From NCBI RefSeq assembly GCF_002104795.1, contig NZ_NCXO01000002.1:62001-126000 (forward strand): a stretch of 64,000 nucleotides of DNA. Reading direction: 5' to 3'. Both the position numbers and the translations under genes were made by a program. Positions 26,853 through 34,705 of this stretch are shown here, one piece after another. Within the stretch, counting starts at the first letter, position 1; each line of letters opens with the position of its first letter. Source of the stretch: Mycolicibacillus koreensis (GTDB taxonomy: Bacteria; Actinomycetota; Actinomycetes; Mycobacteriales; Mycobacteriaceae). Under the pieces are notes generated by a model. The model was not told the DNA's origin, searched no databases, and saw only the letters and a program-made list of their open reading frames with translations.

Positions 26853-27267
26853 GTTCAGTTCGGTCCAGGTCGGTGACCAGTTGCCGGAGAAAACGATTCC
26901 GTTGACCCGGCAGGACCTGGTCAACTACGCCGGCGTCTCCGGCGACCTCAACCCGATCCACTGGGACGACGAGATCGCGAAACTGGTCGGGCTGGACACC
27001 GCGATCGCCCACGGCATGCTGACCATGGGCATCGGCGGCGGCTACATCACCGATTGGGTCGGCGACCCGGGCGCGGTGACTGAGTACAACGTGCGGTTCA
27101 CCGCGGTGGTGCCGGTGCCCAACGACGGCAAGGGTGCGGAGATCGTGTTCTCCGGCCGGGTGAAGTCGGTGGACCCCGAATCGAAGTCGGTGACGATCGC
27201 GATGTCGGCGACCACCGGGGGCAAGAAGATCTTCGGGCGTGCCACGGCCTCGGCGAAGCTGGCGTAG
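26839..27267 (+). CDS. hadB: (3R)-hydroxyacyl-ACP dehydratase subunit HadB (FAS-II)
   Basis: 142 residues. This is the catalytic subunit: the hydratase-2 motif YAGVSGDLNPIHWDDEIA carries the active Asp and His (about residues 36-41). It shares most residues with M. tuberculosis HadB as I recall it, including GMLTMGIGGGYITDWVGDPG. ATG 26839 (MALREFSS) is taken on this basis; an in-frame start 21 nt upstream lies inside hadA. It pairs with HadA or HadC to dehydrate beta-hydroxyacyl-AcpM. Confidence 0.96.
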   Translation: MALREFSSVQVGDQLPEKTIPLTRQDLVNYAGVSGDLNPIHWDDEIAKLVGLDTAIAHGMLTMGIGGGYITDWVGDPGAVTEYNVRFTAVVPVPNDGKGAEIVFSGRVKSVDPESKSVTIAMSATTGGKKIFGRATASAKLA

Positions 27268-27282
27268 GCGGGTCCCGAGCCG

Positions 27283-27783
27283 ATGGCACTGAACAGGGAT
27301 ATCCGCGGGATGGTCCACGACTATCCGGACTATTTCATCGTCGGGCGGGAGAAGGTCCGCGAATACGCCAAGGCGGTCAAGGCCGAAGACCCTGCCACCT
27401 TCGACGAGGACGCCGCCGCCGAACTCGGACACCGTGCTCTGGTCGCCCCGCTGACCTTCATCTCCACCATGGCGCTGCTGGTGCAGCAGCATTTCTTCCG
27501 CGTGGTCGACATGGGCATGGAGACCATGCAGATCGTGCAGGTCGACCAGAAGTTCGTTTACCACAAGCCGCTCTACGCCGGCGACAAGGTGTGGGCGCGC
27601 ATGGAGGTCGAGTCGGTCAACGAACGGTTCGGCGCCGACATCGTGGTCACCAAGAACAGCCTGCGTGACGACGACGGGGACCTGGTCATGGAGGGATACA
27701 CCACCATGATGGGCCATGAGGGCGACGACTCGATCGGGGTGAGGTTTGATCCCGAGACCGGTCAGGTCGTCCGCAAGGACTGA
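27283..27783 (+). CDS. hadC: (3R)-hydroxyacyl-ACP dehydratase subunit HadC (FAS-II)
   Basis: 166 residues, paralogous to HadA: MALNRDIRGMVHDYPDYF, APLTFISTMALLVQQHFF, VQVDQKFVYHKPLYAGDKVW. Like HadA it lacks the Asp/His catalytic pair and acts as partner of HadB, preferring longer chains and affecting oxygenated mycolates (published for M. tuberculosis). It starts 15 nt after the hadB stop, completing the hadABC operon. Confidence 0.95.
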   Translation: MALNRDIRGMVHDYPDYFIVGREKVREYAKAVKAEDPATFDEDAAAELGHRALVAPLTFISTMALLVQQHFFRVVDMGMETMQIVQVDQKFVYHKPLYAGDKVWARMEVESVNERFGADIVVTKNSLRDDDGDLVMEGYTTMMGHEGDDSIGVRFDPETGQVVRKD

Positions 27784-27962
27784 TTAGTAACCGAGGGTTG
27801 CGGCAGGGTACACTCGGACCTCGGGGTTTTCCCTCTACCAGCGCGCTGCCTATCGGTTTTCACCGGCCGGACGGGGAGCGCGCTAGTCATGAACGCCGAC
27901 GCCGATGGGAAGCGGCGGCGCTCGTGTAAGCCTCGGCGTGCGGGTTGGGCTGCCAACCTCAA

Positions 27963-28035
<73 letters not shown>

Positions 28036-28114
28036 CTCAAGTGAATACGTGTAATGGTGGACACTAGGACAGTGACGCCGAGCATGACCGACGACCGAAC
28101 GTAAGGAGCACGCG

Positions 28115-28615
28115 GTGAGCGACGAGCTCGACGGTGCCGACGCCACCGATGCCGGGGCAGCCGACGCCCAGGGCGCTGTGGTGACCCAGCCGAAGCGGCC
28201 CACCGGTAAACGGTCGCGTCAGCTCGCCAACGCTGCCGACAGTGCTGCCGCCGATCGGGACGAGGCGGTCAAGTCCAAGGACGCCAAGGGGGGCGCAGAG
28301 CCCAAAGACGCCAAAGATTCCCAAGACGCCAAAACCGGCAAGGGCGCCAAATCGGTCAAGGGCGCCAGGGGTTCCAAAGGCGCCAAAGATTCCAAAGACT
28401 CCCAGGGGCCGTCGCGCAACCCGTTCCTGTTCGTCTTCAACTACCTCAAGCAGGTGGTCAACGAACTGCGCCGGGTGATCTGGCCCAACCGCAAGCAGAT
28501 GATCACCTACACCTCGGTGGTGCTGGCGTTCCTGGTGTTCATGGTCACCCTGGTGGCGCTCTCCGACTACGGTCTGGCCAAGCTGGTGATGCTGGTATTC
28601 GGGCAGAACACGTGA
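28115..28615 (+). CDS. secE: Preprotein translocase subunit SecE
   Basis: 166 residues. The conserved SecE part is the last ~65: amphipathic [22 protein letters not shown] and one membrane helix ([20 protein letters not shown]). It clamps SecY in the plasma membrane. The first ~100 residues are a low-complexity acidic/basic tail with repeated KDAK, KGAK and SKD units from about residue 50 to 90, longer than needed for function. The GTG start has AAGGAG 6 nt upstream. It heads secE-nusG-rplK-rplA, the usual bacterial order. Confidence 0.95.
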   Translation: MSDELDGADATDAGAADAQGAVVTQPKRPTGKRSRQLANAADSAAADRDEAVKSKDAKGGAEPKDAKDSQDAKTGKGAKSVKGARGSKGAKDSKDSQGPSRNPFLFVFNYLKQVVNELRRVIWPNRKQMITYTSVVLAFLVFMVTLVALSDYGLAKLVMLVFGQNT

Positions 28616-28643
28616 CCGACTACCGCGACGAACCGAGCAATAG

Positions 28644-29366
<723 letters not shown>

Positions 29367-29425
29367 AGCGATCTCGGCGCGACCTGCGCGCCGGCGATCA
29401 CCGAGTGCGAGAAAGGACCCCACTC

Positions 29426-29854
29426 ATGGCCCCGAAGAAAAAGGTCATCGGGCTGATCAAACTGCAGATCGAGGCCGGTCAGGCCAACCCCGCCCCGCCG
29501 GTCGGTCCGGCGCTGGGCCAGCACGGCGTCAACATCATGGACTTCTGCAAGGCGTACAACGCCGCGACGGAGAACCAGCGCGGCAACGTCGTGCCGGTGG
29601 AGATCACCGTCTTCGAAGACCGCAGCTTCGAGTTCGCGCTGAAGACCCCGCCCGCTGCCAAGCTGCTGTTGAAGGCGGCCGGTGTGGCCAAGGGCTCCGG
29701 GGAGCCGCATAAGGACAAGGTGGCCAAGGTCAGCTGGGACCAGCTGCGTGAGATCGCCGAGACCAAAAAGGCCGACCTCAACGCCAACGACGTCGAGGCC
29801 GGTGCGAAGATCATCGCCGGCACCGCCCGGTCGATGGGGATCACCGTCGAGTAG
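29426..29854 (+). CDS. rplK: 50S ribosomal protein L11
   Basis: 142 residues, the standard length: [20 protein letters not shown] start, [19 protein letters not shown], and C-terminal RNA-binding domain with [11 protein letters not shown] 29426 follows AAAGGA; 7 upstream codons are in frame but unsupported. L11 forms part of the GTPase-associated centre with L10/L12 encoded further on. Confidence 0.97.
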   Translation: MAPKKKVIGLIKLQIEAGQANPAPPVGPALGQHGVNIMDFCKAYNAATENQRGNVVPVEITVFEDRSFEFALKTPPAAKLLLKAAGVAKGSGEPHKDKVAKVSWDQLREIAETKKADLNANDVEAGAKIIAGTARSMGITVE

Positions 29855-29870
29855 CGGCGTTCCCCACACC

Positions 29871-29904
29871 TGAACGCCCCACAACTGAACGCCCCACAAC
29901 TGAA
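29871..29904. repeat. 15-nt tandem repeat between rplK and rplA
   Basis: TGAACGCCCCACAAC occurs twice in direct succession (29871-29885 and 29886-29900), followed by a partial third copy (TGAA). It lies just after the rplK stop, in the untranslated spacer. This looks like replication slippage; copy number may vary between strains. Confidence 0.8.
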
Positions 29905-29976
29905 TACGAACCGCGTGGGAGGGCTCGCTTCGGCCCGCCGACCACGACTCCAACACCACCGATTGGATTGTTTTCA

Positions 29977-30684
29977 ATGAGCAAGAACAGCAAGGCATAC
30001 CGCGCCGCCGCCGAGAAGGTGGACCGCGACAACCTCTACACCCCGCTGCAGGCCGCCGCGCTGGCCAAAGAGACCTCCTCGACCAAGCAGGACGCCACCG
30101 TCGAGGTGGTCATCCGGCTCGGGATCGACCCCCGCAAGGCCGACCAGATGGTGCGCGGCACCGTCAACCTGCCGCACGGCACCGGTAAGACCGCCCGCGT
30201 GGCGGTGTTCGCGGTCGGGGAGAAGGCCGAGCAGGCCACCGCCGCCGGCGCCGACATCGTCGGCGGCGACGACCTGATCGAGAAGATCCAGGGCGGTTTC
30301 CTCGACTTCGACGCGGCGATCGCCACCCCGGACCAGATGGCCAAGGTCGGTCGGATCGCCCGGGTGCTCGGCCCGCGCGGGCTGATGCCCAACCCGAAGA
30401 CCGGCACCGTCACCCCCGACGTGACCAAAGCGGTCACCGACATCAAGGGCGGCAAGATCAACTTCCGCGCCGACAAGCAGGCCAACCTGCACTTCATCAT
30501 CGGCAAGGCCTCCTTCGACCAGACGAAGCTGGCGGAGAACTACGGCGCCGCCCTCGATGAGATCCTGCGGCTCAAGCCGTCGGCGTCCAAGGGCCGCTAC
30601 CTGAAGAAGATCGTCGTGTCGACGACCACCGGCCCGGGCATCCCGGTCGACCCGTCGATCACCCGCAACTTCACCGAGGCCTGA
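29977..30684 (+). CDS. rplA: 50S ribosomal protein L1
   Basis: 235 residues: [16 protein letters not shown] start, then [37 protein letters not shown], and the signature [21 protein letters not shown]1 binds 23S rRNA at the stalk and its own mRNA as a translational repressor of the L11-L1 operon. ATG 29977 is used by homology; a TTG three codons upstream is unsupported. Confidence 0.97.
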   Translation: MSKNSKAYRAAAEKVDRDNLYTPLQAAALAKETSSTKQDATVEVVIRLGIDPRKADQMVRGTVNLPHGTGKTARVAVFAVGEKAEQATAAGADIVGGDDLIEKIQGGFLDFDAAIATPDQMAKVGRIARVLGPRGLMPNPKTGTVTPDVTKAVTDIKGGKINFRADKQANLHFIIGKASFDQTKLAENYGAALDEILRLKPSASKGRYLKKIVVSTTTGPGIPVDPSITRNFTEA

Positions 30685-30692
30685 CGTCGAAG

Positions 30693-30725
30693 ACCCGGCG
30701 CCGGGTGCCCCGCCGTCCGCCGGGG
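30693..30725. terminator. Convergent-gene terminator hairpins
   Basis: A perfect 14-nt palindrome ACCCGGCGCCGGGT (30693-30706) is followed by a stem GCCCCG/CGGGGC (30707-30712 and 30720-30725). The pair lies between rplA and the opposite-strand methyltransferase remnant, with no U-tract, as is common in mycobacteria. It could stop transcription from both sides. Confidence 0.5.
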
Positions 30726-30733
30726 CGCTCCGG

Positions 30734-31236
30734 TCACTTCTGCAGGGTGTACTGGTGCACGCTGGTGTAGCCGTCTCGGAATAGGCCCACACAGCCGGTG
30801 AGGTACTTGTAGTAACGGTCGTAGACCTGCTGGGACTGGGCGGCGATGGCCTGCTCGCGGTTGGCCTCCAGTGCCTCGGCCCACAGTTGCAGGGTCCGCA
30901 CATAGTTCGGCCCGATCTCGTGCACGCGGGACACCGTGAAGCCGGCCTGCTCGGCGTGGTCCTGCACCATCGACACCGTGGGCAACCGACCCCCGGGGAA
31001 GATCTCGGTCATGATGAACTTGTTGAACCGCACCAGCGACATGGTCAGCGGCAGGCCGAGCCGCTGGGCGTCGTCCTGGGTGATCGCGGTGATCGTGTGC
31101 AGCAACATCCGCCCACCGGCGGGCAGCACCCGGTAGGCCTTCTCGAAGAACGCGGGCCGAGGAACAGCTCGAAGAAGTCGTTGGAGATGTCGTAGATCGC
31201 CTGCAGCTCGCCGTATTTGGGAGTCAGCTCGGCCAT
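30734..31236 (-). pseudogene. Mycolic acid methyltransferase (MmaA/CmaA family) pseudogene with internal deletion
   Basis: Two reading frames together make a shortened mycolate methyltransferase. The first, from ATG 31236, gives MAELTPKYGELQAIYDISND and ...FFELFLGP, then runs out of frame. The other resumes at FFEKAYRVLPAGGRMLLHT and continues to the normal end HQYTLQK. Compared with the intact neighbour, about 119 residues (29-147) are missing, including the whole SAM-binding region (LLDIGCGWG), with a frameshift at the joint near 31153. It is therefore non-functional as a methyltransferase. A TAGCAT -10 box (31243-31248) still sits 7 nt before the start codon. It corresponds to one of the mmaA1-4 genes of M. 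tuberculosis. An assembly error at tandem paralogues is the alternative. Confidence 0.88.
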
Positions 31237-31242
31237 CGCCCC

Positions 31243-31248
31243 ATGCTA
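31243..31248 (-). promoter_or_regulatory. -10 element TAGCAT of the methyltransferase pseudogene
   Basis: Read on the minus strand, TAGCAT ends seven nt before the A of ATG 31236, the arrangement of a leaderless promoter. The promoter has survived although the coding region has not. Confidence 0.5.
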
Positions 31249-31297
31249 CTGCCGCAGCCTGGGGGCGCGGGGTGCTCGCCGACGACGAGCCGCAGCC

Positions 31298-32158
31298 CTA
31301 CTTCTGCAGGGTGAACTGGTTGATGTCGGTGTAGCCGCCGCGGAACAAGTCGGCGCAACCGACCAGGTACTTGTCGAACCGGTCGTAGGCGACCTGGCCC
31401 TGGATCTCCAGCGCCTTCTCCTTGTTGGCGTGCAGTGCCTGGGCCCACAGCTCCAGGGTGCGCACGTAGTGCTGCTGCAGCGAGTGCACCCGGTTGACGG
31501 CGAAGCCGGCACCCTCGGCGTGCTGTTCGACCATCGCGATCGTCGGCAGCCGCCCACCCGGGAAGATCTCGTCCATGATGAACTTGGTGAACTTCGCGGT
31601 GCTGATCGTCACCGGCGGGTGCTCGCCGTCCGGGTCGGTGAAGTCGTGCACACAGATGGTGTGCAGCAGCATCCGACCGTCGGCGGGAAGCGCCTTGTAG
31701 GTGGTGTCGAAGAACGCTTCGTAGCGGTCGAACCCGAAGTGCTCGAACGCGCCGATCGAGACGATCCGGTCGACTTTCTCGTCGAACTCTTCCCAGCCCT
31801 GCAGGCGCACCTCGACGGTGCGGTCGGTCTCGATCTTGGCCAGCCGTTCCTCGGCCGCCTTCTGCTGGTTCTTGCTGATCGTCAACCCGATCACGTTGAT
31901 GTCGTAGGTCTCCAGCGCCCGCTGCAGGCCGCCGCCCCAACCGCAGCCGATGTCGAGCAGCGTCATCCCCGGCTCCAGGCCGAGTTTGCCCAGCGCGAGG
32001 TCGAACTTGGCGTTCTGGGCCTCGCTGGTGGTCATGTCGTCACGCTCGAAGTACCCGCAGGTGTAGCCCATCGTCGGCCCGAGGAACAGCTCGTAGAACT
32101 CGTCGGAGATGTCGTAGATCGACTGCAGTTCCTCGTACTTTGGCTCCAATTTGGCCAT
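31298..32158 (-). CDS. Mycolic acid methyltransferase/cyclopropane synthase (MmaA/CmaA family)
   Basis: 286 residues. SAM-binding MTLLDIGCGWGGGLQRALE (66-83), VIGLTISKNQ, LQGWEEFDEKVDRIVSIGAFEHFG with the conserved active-site Glu and His, and the ending YDRFDKYLVGCADLF...NQFTLQK define the family. These enzymes add a methyl or cyclopropane group to the unsaturated meromycolate chain carried on AcpM. The N-terminus MAKLEPKYEE and the QFTLQK end resemble MmaA1/MmaA2/PcaA more than MmaA4, but which modification it makes cannot be decided by eye. GGGAGA lies 9 nt before the ATG. It is the only intact copy at a locus holding four in M. tuberculosis. Confidence 0.93.
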   Translation of the reverse strand: MAKLEPKYEELQSIYDISDEFYELFLGPTMGYTCGYFERDDMTTSEAQNAKFDLALGKLGLEPGMTLLDIGCGWGGGLQRALETYDINVIGLTISKNQQKAAEERLAKIETDRTVEVRLQGWEEFDEKVDRIVSIGAFEHFGFDRYEAFFDTTYKALPADGRMLLHTICVHDFTDPDGEHPPVTISTAKFTKFIMDEIFPGGRLPTIAMVEQHAEGAGFAVNRVHSLQQHYVRTLELWAQALHANKEKALEIQGQVAYDRFDKYLVGCADLFRGGYTDINQFTLQK

Positions 32159-32285
32159 GAAATTAAATCTCCCAAACCGTTCGATGGCGTGACTGTGACG
32201 TTGACCGCACTATCCGGCGGCGCGGAATAGACCAATCTCCGATCTTACCTCGCGGCGGGGGTCGCGCCCAAACTGAGCGATCCGG

Positions 32286-33191
32286 TCACCGGGTGAGCGC
32301 AAACGTGGCGGTCAGCTCGCCGACCACCCTGTCCCACAGCGGTTCGGGCAGGTCGTGGCCCATGCCCTCGACGAGCACCAGCCGTGAACCGTCGATCGCG
32401 CGGGCCACCGCCGCGCCCCCGGACGGGCGCATCAACTTGTCGGCCAGGCCGTGGATCACCACCGTGGGCGCATCGACCTGCCGGTCGTAGCCGAGCAGGC
32501 TGCCGGTGCCCAGGATCGCCCCGAACTGCCGGGCCACGCCCCACGGGTAGAAGCTGCGCTCGTAGCCCTCGATGGCGTCGGCGCGCAGCTGCGCCTCCGG
32601 GGTGGGGTAGCCGGGGCTGCCGATGATCCGGCTGACCCGCACCGCGTTGTCGATGATCACCTCCCGCGGGGAGTCCGGTGGCGGCCCGGTCAGCAGCGAC
32701 AGCAGCGCCCGTGGCGCCGGTGGCGGCAGGAACGGCTGGTTGTTGCTGGAGAAGATCACCCCGAGGGAGGTGGTGCGCTCGGCGAAGCGGGCGGCGACGA
32801 CCTGGGCGATCATCCCGCCCATCGAGGCGCCCACTATGTGGGCGCGCTCCAGCCCGAGATGGTCGAGCACCGCGGCGGCGTCGTCGGCCATGTCCTCCAG
32901 GGTGTACACCGCCGGGCTGCGCCAGCCCAGCCACGACCGCACCATCCGCACCGGCACCGGACTGGTGGTGCGACGACGGTCCAGTTTGCTGGAGAGTCCG
33001 ACGTCACGGTTGTCGTAGCGGATGACCCGCAGCCCCTGGGCGACCAGGCGCTCGCAGAACCCGGTGCGCCACAGCAGCAGCTGCGCGCCGAGCCCCATGA
33101 TCAGCAGCACCGCCGGGTCGGCGGGGTCGCCCATGTCCTCATAGACGATGTCGAGCTCGCCGGAGCGTGCCGTGCCGGTGCGGACCTCCAT
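32286..33191 (-). CDS. lipG: Alpha/beta hydrolase, LipG-like
   Basis: 301 residues, the same as M. tuberculosis LipG (Rv0646c). Oxyanion-region LLIMGLGAQLLLW, nucleophile elbow VGASMGGMIAQVVAA (Ser near 112), Asp in HGLADKLM and His in GMGHDLPEPLW form a complete catalytic triad. It hydrolyses an ester or thioester; published work on the M. tuberculosis protein reports phospholipase/thioesterase-type activity, which I cannot verify from sequence. The ATG at 33191 is 2 nt past the stop of the ABC1 kinase gene, so the two are coupled, and it lies beside the mycolate methyltransferases. Confidence 0.9.
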   Translation of the reverse strand: MEVRTGTARSGELDIVYEDMGDPADPAVLLIMGLGAQLLLWRTGFCERLVAQGLRVIRYDNRDVGLSSKLDRRRTTSPVPVRMVRSWLGWRSPAVYTLEDMADDAAAVLDHLGLERAHIVGASMGGMIAQVVAARFAERTTSLGVIFSSNNQPFLPPPAPRALLSLLTGPPPDSPREVIIDNAVRVSRIIGSPGYPTPEAQLRADAIEGYERSFYPWGVARQFGAILGTGSLLGYDRQVDAPTVVIHGLADKLMRPSGGAAVARAIDGSRLVLVEGMGHDLPEPLWDRVVGELTATFALTR

Positions 33192-33193
33192 GC

Positions 33194-34579
33194 TCACACC
33201 TCGCCGTCGGCGGGGGGATCGATCGCGGCGATCGCCGCGGCCGGATCGTCGGTGTGTTCGCGGCTCACATCGACCATGAAGTTCGCAAAATATCCGGTCA
33301 GCTGCGGGTCGGACATCATCTGCCAGCGCGGAGCCAACAGCTTCATGTAGCGCTCCACGTAGAGGAACTGCTTGCCGATCAGCACCAGCTCGCGGGGCAG
33401 TTTCACGTCGTAGGCATCGGCCAGGGCGGAGAGCTGCTTTCCGATCTCGGCGTAGGACATGTCGCCGAGGGACGTCATCGTCAGCGGGGTGGCGAACGCC
33501 TCGAGGTCCTTGGCGGCCTGCCCTTCGGGCTTGACCGTGCCGACCGCACCCATCAACACCACGATCTTGCCGGCGGCGGCATGGTCCTTTTTGACCAGCA
33601 GCGCGTACACCAGCTCCCGCAGCAGCCAGCGGGTGCGCGGGTCGATGCGGCCCATGATGCCGAAGTCGAGGAACACCACCCGGCCGGCGTCGTCGACCAG
33701 CAGGTTGCCGGCGTGCAGGTCGCCGTGGAACAGCCCGTGGCGCAGGCCGCCCTCGAACGTCGCGAACAACAGCGCTTTGATCAGCTCCACCCCGTCGAAA
33801 CCGGCCTTGCGGATCTGTGCGGCGTTGTCGATGCGGATGCCCGACACCCGCTCCATCGTCAGTACCCGCCGGCTGGTGTGATCCCAGTGCACATCGGGCA
33901 CCTTGATGTTCTGCCCCAACGGGGAGGCGTGCAGGTGGGTCACCCAGGTCTGCATCGACTGCGCCTCGATGCGGAAGTCGAGCTCCTCGGCGAGGTTGTC
34001 GGCGAAGTCGGCCACCACGTCCTGGGCGGACAGCCGCCGCCCCAGCTTGGCGATCTCCACCAGTTGCGCGAACCGTTTGAGGATCTGCAGGTCGGCGGCG
34101 ACGCGGCGGCGGATGCCGGGACGCTGGATCTTGACGACGACGTTCTCGCCGCTGTGCAGGGTGGCGAAGTGCACCTGGGCGATCGACGCCGAGGCGATCG
34201 GCGTGTGATCGAAACTGGCGAACAGCTCCTCCGGCGGGGCGCCGAGCTCCTCGATGAACAGCTTCTGCACCGCGGCCGGGTCGGCCGGCGGCACCGCGTC
34301 GAGCAGGCTGCGGAACTCCCGCGACAGCGGCTCCCCGAACGCCCCGGGGCTCGACGCGATGATCTGACCGAACTTGACGTAGGTGGGGCCCAGGTCGGCG
34401 AAGGTCTGCGGGATCTGCCGGATCACCTTGTGCTGCAGCGAACCGCGCCCCGGCAGGCTGGTCAACACCCGCAGCGACGTGCGGGTCAGCTGCCACCCCG
34501 TCGCGCCGATTCGGGCGGCCTCCACCGGCAGCGGTACCCGGTCCAGCGTGGCCACCTCACGATTGTTGGTGGGAGTCAT
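33194..34579 (-). CDS. ABC1/UbiB family atypical kinase (Rv0647c homologue)
   Basis: 461 residues. The UbiB/ADCK signatures are FADLGPTYVKFGQIIASSPGAF (the KxGQ motif, here VKFGQ), the alanine-rich nucleotide loop ASASIAQVHFA, VVKIQRPGI with the lysine, EELDFRIEAQSM, and HGDLHAGNLLV...VFLDFGIMG for the catalytic and DFG segments. Such proteins support quinone or lipid metabolism, probably as ATPases. In M. tuberculosis Rv0647c is linked to the neighbouring mmaA/lipG genes. Start is ATG 34579; the much longer open frame upstream is antisense to the mannosidase and is not real. Confidence 0.92.
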   Translation of the reverse strand: MTPTNNREVATLDRVPLPVEAARIGATGWQLTRTSLRVLTSLPGRGSLQHKVIRQIPQTFADLGPTYVKFGQIIASSPGAFGEPLSREFRSLLDAVPPADPAAVQKLFIEELGAPPEELFASFDHTPIASASIAQVHFATLHSGENVVVKIQRPGIRRRVAADLQILKRFAQLVEIAKLGRRLSAQDVVADFADNLAEELDFRIEAQSMQTWVTHLHASPLGQNIKVPDVHWDHTSRRVLTMERVSGIRIDNAAQIRKAGFDGVELIKALLFATFEGGLRHGLFHGDLHAGNLLVDDAGRVVFLDFGIMGRIDPRTRWLLRELVYALLVKKDHAAAGKIVVLMGAVGTVKPEGQAAKDLEAFATPLTMTSLGDMSYAEIGKQLSALADAYDVKLPRELVLIGKQFLYVERYMKLLAPRWQMMSDPQLTGYFANFMVDVSREHTDDPAAAIAAIDPPADGEV

Positions 34580-34693
34580 CCCCGTAGTGTGCCAAATCTC
34601 CGGTGGCGGCTGGCAACTATCGTGAGCGCCCTCACCAGCGGTGTCGCCCGGTGCGCAGACCCGGAATCGCGTCGGCGGGGCGGACCGCGGCCG

Positions 34694-34699
34694 TACAGT
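34694..34699 (+). promoter_or_regulatory. -10 element TACAGT, leaderless start of alpha-mannosidase
   Basis: TACAGT ends seven nt before the A of ATG 34706, and no ribosome site is present. The box lies in the 126-nt divergent spacer shared with the ABC1 kinase gene. Confidence 0.6.
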
Positions 34700-34705
34700 G
34701 CGGTG

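Noticed and set aside
30734..31129. A separate small methyltransferase gene of 131 residues
   Set aside because: It lacks the SAM-binding half and any start signal of its own; with the upstream fragment it is one broken gene.
33167..34705. Plus-strand extension of the mannosidase into the ABC1 kinase region
   Set aside because: The extension is antisense to a well-supported kinase gene, and a -10 box fixes the mannosidase start at 34706.
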